Assembly: GCF_001905385.1 (NCBI RefSeq)
Contig: NZ_LIPF01000003.1
Location: 496,001-560,000, forward strand
DNA: 64,000 nt
Source: Streptomyces sp. CB02414
GTDB taxonomy: Bacteria; Actinomycetota; Actinomycetes; Streptomycetales; Streptomycetaceae
Reading direction: 5' to 3'
The notes under the pieces are model-generated. The model ran no database searches. It saw only the letters and a list, made by a program, of their open reading frames with translations, and was not told where the DNA came from. The translations under genes were made by a program, and so were the position numbers. Shown here piece after piece: positions 15,237 through 22,744 of this stretch (its first letter is position 1; each line of letters opens with the position of its first letter).

Positions 15237-16754
15237 TTGGGTTTCGCGGAGAAGCGCGGAAGCTACTGGCGCGGCCGGTACAAGGTCGCGCCCGGCAAGC
15301 ACAACACGGTGGTCGACGAGAACGGCAAGGCGCTCAGGTTCGCCACCAAGGGCGAGGCCCAACGGGCCGCGGCCGAGGCCGAGAACGCGTACCGTCGCGG
15401 CGACTGGCGCGACCCGGCCCTTGGCCAGGAGACCTTCGGCGAGTATGCGAACCGCTGGTACGAGTCCCAGGACCTGGCCGCCTCGACCATGCAGAACTAC
15501 AAGCGCCACATCGAGGAGCACCTGCTCCCCGAGTTCGAGGACAAGGCGCTCGCCGGCATCCTGCGCACGGACGTCGACCTGTGGGAGAAGAAGGAGAAGG
15601 CCCTCTATGCCGCTTCCAGCGTCAAGACCTGGCGCTCGACGCTCCACCTGATCTTCGAGGACGCGATCGACGAGGGCCTGATCACGTCCAACCCGGCCGC
15701 CCGGCGGCGCGGACGCGGCAAACGCGCTGGCCGCTCCCGAGACCGTGGTCCGGAGAAGGTGGTCACCGACGCGCTCGGCATCCTGCTGACCGCCGAGCGC
15801 GCCGCCCTGCTCTCCGGCCGTGACGACGAGTTCGTCGCCGTGGTCCTCAAGGGGTACACCGGCATGCGCTGGGGCGAGATCGTCGGCCTGGAGACCGCGT
15901 TCGTCCGCCCTGGAGCCGTCCGGGTCGAGTGGCAGCTGTACGAGCTCGACTCGGGGGAGTTGGTGCGCTGCCCGCCGAAGGACGACAGCTACCGCACCAT
16001 CGACTCGATGGACTGGCTGTCAGCGCTGGTCGCGAACCACATCGCCCGCACGAAGCCCAAGCCGTGCCCCTGTCACGGCAAGACCTACGTCTTCCGAGGA
16101 CAAGGCGCGGCCCGTACCGGGGGCCACCAGGGCGCGAAGCTCGTCGACGTCGCCCGTCGTGCCGACGTTTCGACCGGCACGGTGTCTAACGTGCTCAACC
16201 ACCCCGAACGCGTCACCGAGGCCACGCGAGCGAAGGTCGAGCAGGCCATCGCGGACCTCGGGTTCGTGCGGGGCGGCGTCGTGCCGGAGCATGCCGCCCA
16301 CTGGCGCAGGAACGGTTTTGCGACCTGGCTGTTCACGCCGGCGGTCTCCGGCTGGTACCCGAAGAAGGCGCCGCAGGAGCCACGGCCGGTGCCCTTGCTC
16401 GGCGAACCGTGGCCCGGCGTCCCGGCCCGGGGACGGGGTGCCAGCGATCGGGCTGACGCCTGCTGGCTCCCGATAGCCAAGGGGCTCACGCCCCACGGCC
16501 TTCGCCACACCCACCGGACGATGATGGAGGACTTGGGAACCGAGAAGGTGCTCATGGACGAACGCATGGGCCACATCGACGGCTCGGTCTCGGCGCGCTA
16601 CGCCCACGTCACCCCGGGAATGCGACAGCGCCTCAAACTCGGGCTGACCGAGCAATGGGAGGCGGCGCTCGACGTCCGACTGGCGCTGTGCCCGACGTCG
16701 CCAGTGCGCGTGCTCAGCGATCTCCTACGCGCTCGCGCGATCGCCCTTCGGTAG
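15237..16754 (+). CDS. int: Tyrosine site-specific integrase with an inserted LacI-type helix-turn-helix
   Basis: A 505-residue tyrosine recombinase. The N-terminal arm-binding part is RGSYWRGRYKVAPGK, the core-binding part is TFGEYANRWYESQDLAASTMQNYKRHI, and the catalytic residues are Arg211 (TGMRWGEIVGLE), His420-x2-Arg423 (PHGLRHTHRT), the GH of MGHIDGS and Tyr455 (SARYAHV). Between Arg211 and His420 an extra block at about residues 300-348 reads KLVDVARRADVSTGTVSNVL, a LacI-family DNA-binding helix-turn-helix, followed by VTEATRAKVEQAIADLGF. It makes the protein longer than usual pSAM2-type integrases. The TTG start has a purine-rich GAGAGGGG upstream. It presumably inserts the element into the tRNA-Pro gene at 20729, but about 4 kb of cargo lies between int and that tRNA, whereas int is normally adjacent to the att site. 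Confidence 0.9.
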   Translation: MGFAEKRGSYWRGRYKVAPGKHNTVVDENGKALRFATKGEAQRAAAEAENAYRRGDWRDPALGQETFGEYANRWYESQDLAASTMQNYKRHIEEHLLPEFEDKALAGILRTDVDLWEKKEKALYAASSVKTWRSTLHLIFEDAIDEGLITSNPAARRRGRGKRAGRSRDRGPEKVVTDALGILLTAERAALLSGRDDEFVAVVLKGYTGMRWGEIVGLETAFVRPGAVRVEWQLYELDSGELVRCPPKDDSYRTIDSMDWLSALVANHIARTKPKPCPCHGKTYVFRGQGAARTGGHQGAKLVDVARRADVSTGTVSNVLNHPERVTEATRAKVEQAIADLGFVRGGVVPEHAAHWRRNGFATWLFTPAVSGWYPKKAPQEPRPVPLLGEPWPGVPARGRGASDRADACWLPIAKGLTPHGLRHTHRTMMEDLGTEKVLMDERMGHIDGSVSARYAHVTPGMRQRLKLGLTEQWEAALDVRLALCPTSPVRVLSDLLRARAIALR

Positions 16755-16763
16755 CTCTACGTT

Positions 16764-16786
16764 GCCCCGCAGCATGCCTGCGGGGC
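16764..16786. terminator. Hairpin terminator after int
   Basis: GCCCCGCA (16764-16771) and TGCGGGGC (16779-16786) with a 7-base loop, ten bases past the int stop and before the convergent XRE-ImmA gene. It can end transcripts from both sides. Confidence 0.75.
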
Positions 16787-16839
16787 ATGCTGCGAATGTG
16801 GGGAGCCATACCGTTCGTCGGCTCGTGGCTCACGGAGCG

Positions 16840-17865
16840 CTATGCCGCTGACGCGACCTCGATGCTCTCCACGATCCGCGGTGGCAGGACAGCACGGGCC
16901 GCGCCGCTTTCAGGGGAGGCGAGGTACCGCAAAAGCCCTACCGGCTGTTCCGGCCGGCCTAGGGGAACGGGCTCCACACGTCGCCACCCTCTGGCGGATG
17001 CAGCCTTGATTGCCGTCAAGTACGTGCTCTCGCTCATGCGGCCTAGTGTCCGTGCACGCATCAGCAGGGCAGCCAAAGACACCTGCCAACGCCGCTTCAG
17101 TTCGAACAGGGTTGGCCACTCAACCGTGGTCGGCAGCTGGTCGTAGATGTCCTCGGCGGGCATGAGGAAGGCTGCCGCGAACTGGTGGGCCTGCGTCTCG
17201 ACCTCTTTGACGCCCCAGATCTGCTCACCATGCAGTACGAGATGGGCGAGTTCGTGTGCGGCATCGAACCGGGATCGGGCACGGTCGTCCTTGTCGGTGC
17301 CCAGAACGACGACAGGGTGGTCGGCGAAGGGTAGAGAGAAGGCATCGACGTCTGCGCTGTCGAGGGGAAGACGGATCACGGCGACCCCGTGTGCTTCCAG
17401 TAGCTCAACGACATTCCCGACCGGGCCCGAGGGAAGCTCCCATAGGGACCTGACGCGGGCGGCGGTCTGCTCGATCTCGGCTGCAGGGACGTCCAGCCCG
17501 CTCACGGGGATCACGGGTACGTCGCTTGCGTGGAACCGCTGCGCAGCTGAGGCCCGGACGGCCAAGTCGTGTGCGACATGAGCGATCGCTCGGGCGCGGC
17601 GGCGGTCAACCACCGATGTTCGGCGGAGCGACCGGAAGAAGCCCTCGTGGCTCTCGGTCATCGCCTCGTGGAAAAACGCGGGGGGTACCGCGAGGATCTC
17701 GGCCAGAGTGCCGACAGACTCTGGGCTCGGGCGCGCCGCCCCGCTCTCGAACTGACTGATTGCGGCAGGTGTGAGGCCAGCCTCTCTGGCCAGCTGTGCC
17801 TGGGTCAGCCCGGCCAACTCGCGGGCTGTTCGAAGTCGAGTGCGCTCGAACGCCTGCGTGCTCAT
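16840..17865 (-). CDS. XRE-ImmA/IrrE fusion: helix-turn-helix regulator with zinc peptidase domain
   Basis: A 341-residue two-domain protein. Residues 1-65 are an XRE helix-turn-helix (RTARELAGLTQAQLAREAGL, TPAAISQFESGAARPSPESV). The second domain is an ImmA/IrrE zinc metallopeptidase with the HELAH site in FDAAHELAHLVLHGEQ (about residues 216-231) and the downstream glutamate context ETQAHQFAAAFLMP. ATG 17865 follows AAGGGG by 4 bases; the frame to 17961 adds unconserved residues. In other bacteria, paired helix-turn-helix (CapH) and ImmA-like peptidase (CapP) proteins repress CBASS operons until DNA damage or phage attack activates the peptidase. This fused protein is divergent from a CBASS operon with about 135 bp between starts, so it is a good candidate for the same task. 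XRE-ImmA proteins are also widespread in Streptomyces without CBASS, so the link is inferred. Confidence 0.88.
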   Translation of the reverse strand: MSTQAFERTRLRTARELAGLTQAQLAREAGLTPAAISQFESGAARPSPESVGTLAEILAVPPAFFHEAMTESHEGFFRSLRRTSVVDRRRARAIAHVAHDLAVRASAAQRFHASDVPVIPVSGLDVPAAEIEQTAARVRSLWELPSGPVGNVVELLEAHGVAVIRLPLDSADVDAFSLPFADHPVVVLGTDKDDRARSRFDAAHELAHLVLHGEQIWGVKEVETQAHQFAAAFLMPAEDIYDQLPTTVEWPTLFELKRRWQVSLAALLMRARTLGRMSESTYLTAIKAASARGWRRVEPVPLGRPEQPVGLLRYLASPESGAARAVLPPRIVESIEVASAA

Positions 17866-18000
17866 CTCTCCCCTTGTCTGTCCTTGCTTGATCTCGGCCC
17901 CCACATCTTGGCGGATCGCGGAAGCCACGCACGCCCCAGGGGGCGCCACCGGCATAAGCACTACGATCTGAGTGTAGAAGGCCGCGCGGAAAGTCGTGCC

Positions 18001-19029
18001 GTGATATTAAGTACTCTCGAAAGTGAAGATCCGGCTCGGGGGCCGGATCTTCTGGGAGCCGTGGCGCCGGGGGCGGTTGAACTGACAGAGCGTTTCCAGA
18101 TCTTGGCCTTGGACGGCGGCGGATTTCGCGGCATGTTCTCCGCAGCGGTCCTGACCCGCTTGGAGGAGGATCTCGGCACCCGGATCGTCGATCACTTCGA
18201 TCTGATCGCGGGCACCTCTACGGGTGGCATCATCGCGCTGGGCCTCGGCCTCGGGCTGTCGCCCCGGGAGATCCTCACCTTCTACACCGGCCACGGCCCG
18301 CGGATCTTCCGGGATCGCAGCCGGATGCGCGGTATCCGGCACCTGGTGCGGGCGAAGTACGGCGCCGAGCCTTTGAAGGCAGCGCTCACCGAGGTGTTCG
18401 GTGACCGAACCTTCGGGGAGAGCACCAAACGACTCGTGATCACCTCGTACAACGTCGCCGCCGATGACGTTTACCTGTTCCGGACCCCGCATCTGCCCAC
18501 CCTGAAGCGGGACTGGCGCGAGAAGGCTGTGAACGTCGCACTCGCCACCTCTGCCGCACCGACCTACCTGCCCGGGATGCCGTTGGACGGAGCGCGCCTC
18601 ATCGACGGCGGCGTGTGGGCGAACAACCCGACCATGGTCGCGCTCACCGAGGCGGTGGGCCCGCTCTCGGTTCCGCTCAAGGCGATCCGGGTGTTCAGCC
18701 TGGGGACCACGATCGACGTCCGCAGCCGCCATCGCCGTTTGGACCGCGGCGGCATGCTCCCTTGGGCTCGCGACGCCGTGGAGGTGCTTATGCGGGCACA
18801 GAGCGAGAGCGCCGCCAAACAAGTGAAGCACTTCGTCGGGAAAGCCAACGTGCTCCGCCTCAATCCGACGGTACCGACCGGCGCCGTCGCGCTGGACAAG
18901 GTCGACACCGACACCCTCTACGGGCTCGCCGGCCATGTGAGCCGCGACGCTTCGCCCACCGTCCATCGCATGTTCTGCGATCACCGCGCTCCGGTGTTCG
19001 CGCCCTTCTACCCCGCACGTGAGGAATGA
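18001..19029 (+). CDS. capV: CBASS effector: patatin-like phospholipase (CapV-type)
   Basis: A 342-residue patatin-family lipase. The oxyanion-hole motif is LDGGGFRGMFSA, the nucleophile elbow is GTSTGG (Ser about residue 73), and the catalytic Asp is in IDGGVWANNP (about residue 203). In CBASS the enzyme is switched on by a cyclic dinucleotide and degrades membrane phospholipids, killing the infected cell. GTG 18001 is chosen because GGAAAG lies 7 bases upstream; with this start codon 3 is TTA, rare in Streptomyces. An alternative GTG at 18061 would give a protein starting near the conserved core but has a poorly spaced Shine-Dalgarno. The frame is open back to 17569, but that DNA encodes the divergent regulator. 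The CD-NTase follows directly after the stop. Confidence 0.9.
   Translation: MILSTLESEDPARGPDLLGAVAPGAVELTERFQILALDGGGFRGMFSAAVLTRLEEDLGTRIVDHFDLIAGTSTGGIIALGLGLGLSPREILTFYTGHGPRIFRDRSRMRGIRHLVRAKYGAEPLKAALTEVFGDRTFGESTKRLVITSYNVAADDVYLFRTPHLPTLKRDWREKAVNVALATSAAPTYLPGMPLDGARLIDGGVWANNPTMVALTEAVGPLSVPLKAIRVFSLGTTIDVRSRHRRLDRGGMLPWARDAVEVLMRAQSESAAKQVKHFVGKANVLRLNPTVPTGAVALDKVDTDTLYGLAGHVSRDASPTVHRMFCDHRAPVFAPFYPAREE
18025..18052. promoter_or_regulatory. 11-bp perfect inverted repeat at the start of the CBASS operon
   Basis: GAAGATCCGGC (18025-18035) and GCCGGATCTTC (18042-18052) with a 6-base centre. It falls within codons 9-18 of the effector gene if translation begins at 18001, or in the leader if it begins at 18061. 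It could be an operator for the XRE-ImmA protein or an attenuating hairpin. No T-run follows. Confidence 0.5.
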
Positions 19030-19030
19030 C

Positions 19031-20167
19031 GTGGACTCGCTCGATGAGATGCTGTCGATGCTGCTCGACGGCGCGGTGGAGGTGCTCGACATCTCCCCCG
19101 AACTGCATGACAACGCTGTTGAACGCTACGAGGAGGTCGGCACCTGGCTCGCCGAGAACGGCAGCCCGGGGTGGCAGATTTATCCCCAGGGCTCCTTCCG
19201 CCTGGGCACCGTGGTGCGCCCAGGCTCACCCCGTGGCGAGTACGACATCGACTTGGTCTGCCGCCTGCCCTTGCGCCCGGAGAGCACTACGCAAGAGCGG
19301 CTCAAGCAGCGGGTCGGCGATCAGCTGACTGCCTACCGTAAGTGGAAGCAGGACCGAGGCCACACCGACGGCCCGGAATCCATCGAGTCTCGCCGCCGCT
19401 GCTGGACCCTGGGATATCCGGGGTTCCACCTCGATGTCCTGCCGGCCATCCCGGACGAGGACCGCCCACCCACCGGCATCCGCCTGACGGACAAGGATCT
19501 CTGGCAGTGGCAGCGCAGTAACCCAATCGGTTACGCGGACTGGTTCCGGCGTCGCTCGGAACTGTCCCGCCAGATTCTGGAGAAGCGACACGCCAACGTC
19601 GCGGACGTTCCCACCTGGCCAGTTCGCAGTCCCCTGCAACGCGTCGTGCAGATCCTCAAGTGGCACTGCATGATCATGTTCGCGAAGGACGTCGACAACC
19701 GGCCGCCGTCGATCCTCATCACCACGCTCGCCGGACACGCGTACAGCGGTGAGGATGATCTGTTCACTGCCGTGCGCAGCGTGCTTGACAACATGCTGAC
19801 CTTCATCGAGAGGCGCGAAGGCCAGTGGTGGGTGCCCAACCCGGCGCATGAGGCAGAGAACTTCACCGACAAGTGGAACGAGTACCCCGAGCGCCGGAAG
19901 GCTTTTCACGCCTGGTACGACGAGATCGCCACGACGGTGATCGAACTCGCCGGCATGGAGACCAAGGGCCTGGACGCGGTCTTCGAGCGACTCGCAAAGT
20001 CCTTCGACCCCGCCCCTGTCCGCCGGTCCTACGAGCGCTACGCCGCCCGCGTGAGTGCATCCACCAACAACCGAATGGGCCCCACCGGACTGCTCTCCCC
20101 GACCACGGCCGGCCCCCGCAAGCCGAAGAACACCTTCTATGGCCAGCATTCCTCACCGCGCAATTAA
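19031..20167 (+). CDS. cdnX: CBASS CD-NTase (cGAS/DncV-like cyclic nucleotide synthase)
   Basis: A 378-residue nucleotidyltransferase of the cGAS/DncV-like (SMODS) family, making the second messenger that activates the phospholipase. The active site reads QGSFRLGT (Gly54-Ser55) then GEYDIDLVC with metal ligands Asp72 and Asp74; the third acidic residue is in FHLDVLPAIPDED. The helical half carries the typical QRVVQILKWHCMIMF and NPAHEAENFTDKW. GTG 19031 has GAGGA five bases upstream, within the last codons of the effector gene, so effector and synthase are translationally coupled; GTG 19019 is a poorer option. The C-terminus is KKNTFYGQHSSPRN-like: the FYG motif seen near the end of synthases that are conjugated by E2-type proteins is present, but seven more residues follow. 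Product nucleotide unknown; the symbol is a placeholder. Confidence 0.92.
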   Translation: MDSLDEMLSMLLDGAVEVLDISPELHDNAVERYEEVGTWLAENGSPGWQIYPQGSFRLGTVVRPGSPRGEYDIDLVCRLPLRPESTTQERLKQRVGDQLTAYRKWKQDRGHTDGPESIESRRRCWTLGYPGFHLDVLPAIPDEDRPPTGIRLTDKDLWQWQRSNPIGYADWFRRRSELSRQILEKRHANVADVPTWPVRSPLQRVVQILKWHCMIMFAKDVDNRPPSILITTLAGHAYSGEDDLFTAVRSVLDNMLTFIERREGQWWVPNPAHEAENFTDKWNEYPERRKAFHAWYDEIATTVIELAGMETKGLDAVFERLAKSFDPAPVRRSYERYAARVSASTNNRMGPTGLLSPTTAGPRKPKNTFYGQHSSPRN

Positions 20168-20576
20168 CCTCGGTCGGCAACTGGCCGCGATCAAGGCCGT
20201 CCTTCCCGAGGCTAAGGGAACGGTGCGGGGCGGTGAGCTCGTCTGCACGGCCTTCCTCCAGCCCACCCCCGCCAGCAGGCGCTACACGGTACGGATCACC
20301 TACCGGCACCGACACCGACCGCGCGTGATGGTCATCGACCCGCCCCTGACTTTGCATCCGCGTGCCACCGCCTTGCCGCATGTCTATGCCGACGGCGACC
20401 TGTGCCTGCATCTGCCTGGGGAGTGGAAGGAGGACATGCTCCTTTCACACACGATCCTGCCGTGGGCCTCGGAGTGGCTCCTGCACTACGAGGTGTGGCG
20501 GGTCGTGGGGCGCTGGACTGGCAGCGGCCACGACTATGCCGTGCCGCCGCCCGCTGAGCCCGACGATGGGGAGTAG
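20139..20576 (+). CDS. CBASS E2-like conjugating protein (type II-short)
   Basis: A 145-residue stand-alone E2-like protein. The central part reads YTVRITYRHRHRPRV and IDPPLTLHP, strands of the ubiquitin-conjugating fold. The active-site region is ALPHVYADGDLCLHLP, with the proposed catalytic Cys in LCLH, and the C-terminal helix is SHTILPWASEWLLHYEVW, ending VVGRWTGSGHDY. This pattern is known from type II-short CBASS operons, where an E2 without an E1 partner modifies the CD-NTase to boost its activity. ATG 20139 overlaps the last 29 bases of the synthase gene, so the two are coupled. No E1/JAB genes are present nearby, fitting the short type. It is the last gene before the tRNA-Pro junction. 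Confidence 0.85.
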   Translation: MASIPHRAINLGRQLAAIKAVLPEAKGTVRGGELVCTAFLQPTPASRRYTVRITYRHRHRPRVMVIDPPLTLHPRATALPHVYADGDLCLHLPGEWKEDMLLSHTILPWASEWLLHYEVWRVVGRWTGSGHDYAVPPPAEPDDGE

Positions 20577-20728
20577 CCGACCGTCGGGCGGCGTGAGCCG
20601 ACCAGCTCCTGATCCCAGGGGAGCCGCATTCCGAAGTCGGCTCCCAAATGGCTCCCAAAATGGCCCCCGGAACCACTCAGGGGCCCGACCCGCTAAGCGG
20701 ATCAGGCCCCTGACCTGGTACTACGGCG
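20577..20728. other. Intergenic DNA between CBASS and tRNA-Pro (element right end)
   Basis: About 150 bases with no gene. It contains the run CGGCTCCCAAATGGCTCCCA (about 20638-20657) followed by a variant copy. I associate such sequence with the last codons of actinomycete integrase genes next to their att sites. In the plus frame it reads RLPNGSQNGPRNHSGARP before running into the tRNA. It may be the relic of another integrase end. Two imperfect direct repeats (GGCTCCCAAA) are visible. Confidence 0.35.
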
Positions 20729-20802
<74 letters not shown>

Positions 20803-20869
20803 ATCGTCGCCGCTCTCGCGGCGACGTCGTTTACTTTAGCCCACCCGGAGCCGGAGACGAAATCCGGTT

Positions 20870-21598
20870 TTACCAGCGGCGGCGCAGTGGGTTCGGGCGG
20901 ATGTGGTCCAGGGCCACGAGGAGGACGCCCAGGGCGTAGAGGGAGAGGCCCAGGAGGAGGGCGTTGCCGAGGACGCCCCTGTAGCCGTGCTGGTCGACGT
21001 CGAGGAAGGGGTAGAGGTAACGGTCCTCGGTGCCGGGGAGGAGGAGCTCGCCGCGGGCCAGGGAGAAGGCCAGGTAGGCCAGGGGGTAGAGGAGCCACGC
21101 GGCGGCCTGGCGCAGGTGGAGGCGGCCGGGGGTGGTGAGGAGGAGCCAGTCCAGGGCCGCGGCGGCGGGGACGGCCGTGTTGAGGATGTGGGTCGCGGTT
21201 GCCTGCCAGCCGTTGGCGGCGACCGCCCCGTCGGTCAGGAGCAGGTGGTGCACCAGGCCGGCGGCGACGACGTAGAGCAGGGCCGCGCCGGTCAGGGCGC
21301 CCGGCAGGGGGCGGCGGGCGGACCAGGCGCGGCGGGCGGAGGCGAGCATGACCAGGGTCAGCAGGATGCCGCTCTGGAGTGTGAAGTGGCTGACCGTCCG
21401 CGTGGCCGGGCCGCCCGTCACCAGGGTGAGCGTCACGCCCGTCAGGGCCAGCAGCGCCGTGACGATTCGGTAGGCGGCGACCAGGGGGCGGCGTACCGGG
21501 GTGATCACGGCGGTCGCCGGGACGGGGGAGGGGAGCAGCGTGGGCGGGCCCGGGACCGCGGGGAGGTCCGGGATGTCCCTGGGTATCGGGGCTGTCAT
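20870..21598 (-). CDS. Pr6Pr-type integral membrane protein
   Basis: A 242-residue membrane protein with six or more hydrophobic segments after a Pro-rich N-terminus of about 40 residues: AAYRIVTALLALTGVTLTLV, LQSGILLTLVMLA, ALTGAALLYVVAAGLVHHLLL, ILNTAVPAAAALDWLLL, AAWLLYPLAYLAFSLARG and LGNALLLGLSLYALGVLLVAL. The motifs HHLLL, DWLLL and YPLAY with a final DRYLYPFLD match the Pr6Pr family, whose function is unknown. It ends 68 bases from the tRNA-Pro 5' end and is the first core gene to the right of the integration site. Confidence 0.82.
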   Translation of the reverse strand: MTAPIPRDIPDLPAVPGPPTLLPSPVPATAVITPVRRPLVAAYRIVTALLALTGVTLTLVTGGPATRTVSHFTLQSGILLTLVMLASARRAWSARRPLPGALTGAALLYVVAAGLVHHLLLTDGAVAANGWQATATHILNTAVPAAAALDWLLLTTPGRLHLRQAAAWLLYPLAYLAFSLARGELLLPGTEDRYLYPFLDVDQHGYRGVLGNALLLGLSLYALGVLLVALDHIRPNPLRRRW

Positions 21599-21651
21599 GG
21601 GCTCAAGCTAGACAGACCGGATATATGCGGCTACGTGAGTGGGCCGTGTGG

Positions 21652-21672
21652 GTTACCCGTTACCCGTTACCC
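21652..21672. repeat. Three tandem copies of GTTACCC
   Basis: A 7-base unit repeated exactly three times between two divergent-to-tandem minus-strand genes. It could be a direct-repeat binding site or simple slippage. Confidence 0.8.
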
Positions 21673-21696
21673 GCCCGTCCCATGGCCCGCCCGGCG

Positions 21697-22623
21697 TCAG
21701 TCCCGTCCCACCAGCGTCAGCAGCGTCGCCTCCGGTGGGCAGGCGAAGCGGACCGGGGTGTAGCGGTTGGTGCCGCAGCCCGCCGAGACGTGGAGGTAGG
21801 AGGTGCGGCCCTCGGCCGTGTGGGTGGACAGGCCCTTCACGCGGTCCGTGTCCAGGTCGCAGTTGGTGACCAGGGCACCGTAGAAGGGGATGCAGAGCTG
21901 GCCGCCGTGGGTGTGGCCGGCGAGGACCAGGGGGTAGCCGTCCGCCGTGTAGGAGTCCAGGACGCGCAGGTACGGGGCGTGGACGACGCCCATCGAGAAG
22001 TCCGCGGTGCCGGACGGGCCGCCGGCCACCTCCGCGTACCGGTCGCGCTTGATGTGCGGGTCGTCCAGTCCCGTCAGCTCGACGGAGACGCCCTCGACCT
22101 TGAGCGTGCCGCGCGTGTTCGTGAGGTTCTGCCAGCCGGCGGCGTCGAAACCGTCGCGCAGGTCCTCCCACGGGTTGTGGACGGCGCCCACGGCGGGCGC
22201 GTTGCCGTTGAGCCCGTGGCGGCCCTGCACCTTCTCGATCAGGTACCGGGCGGGATTGCGCAGCTTGGGGCCGTAGTAGTCGTTGGAGCCGAAGACGTAG
22301 GCGCCCGGGAACTCCATCAGGGGGCCCAGCGCGTCCAGGACCTCCGGGACGCCGTCCGGGTCGGACAGGTTGTCGCCGGTGTTGATCACGAAGTCGGGGC
22401 GCAGGCCGGCCAGGGAGCGCAGCCAGCGCTGCTTCTTGCGCTGGCCGCCGACCATGTGGATGTCGGAGACCTGGAGCACGCGCAGCGGGCGCATCCCGGA
22501 GGGCAGGACGGGGATCGTCACCCGTCGCAGGCGGAAGGACCGGGCCTCGAAGCCCGCCGCGTAGACCAGACCGGCGGCGCCAACCGCCGTGATTCCCAGG
22601 GGTACTCCGTATCGCGCGCGCAT
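21697..22623 (-). CDS. Calcineurin-like metallophosphoesterase
   Basis: A 308-residue binuclear-metal phosphoesterase. An N-terminal hydrophobic segment (PLGITAVGAAGLVYAAG) anchors it to the membrane. The metal-binding motifs follow in order: VSDIHMVGG (D, H), INTGDNLSD (GDxx), FGSNDYYGP (GNH/D-type), and LAGHTHGGQL (GHxHGGQ). This is the set found in YkuE-like phosphoesterases, which act on lipid or nucleotide phosphodiesters at the membrane surface. The substrate is not known. It is transcribed away from the YqeY gene, 121 bp separating the starts. Confidence 0.92.
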   Translation of the reverse strand: MRARYGVPLGITAVGAAGLVYAAGFEARSFRLRRVTIPVLPSGMRPLRVLQVSDIHMVGGQRKKQRWLRSLAGLRPDFVINTGDNLSDPDGVPEVLDALGPLMEFPGAYVFGSNDYYGPKLRNPARYLIEKVQGRHGLNGNAPAVGAVHNPWEDLRDGFDAAGWQNLTNTRGTLKVEGVSVELTGLDDPHIKRDRYAEVAGGPSGTADFSMGVVHAPYLRVLDSYTADGYPLVLAGHTHGGQLCIPFYGALVTNCDLDTDRVKGLSTHTAEGRTSYLHVSAGCGTNRYTPVRFACPPEATLLTLVGRD

Positions 22624-22744
22624 GTGTCCATCGTGTCAGAAGCGGGTGCGGGAGTCGGGTGCGGGAGCCGACCGCGCGCCTGTCCGCCGGGGCGCCCTTT
22701 AATCGGCAGGCGCCCCTTCCCCGGTACCTGCGACAATCATCACC

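Noticed and set aside
17569..18000. Extension of the patatin reading frame 144 codons upstream
   Set aside because: This DNA encodes the N-terminal half of the divergent XRE-ImmA gene and its promoter; the extra residues show no domain.
1..20728. TraB/FtsK-type DNA translocase for conjugation
   Set aside because: Searched by eye for a large P-loop translocase in all frames; none found.
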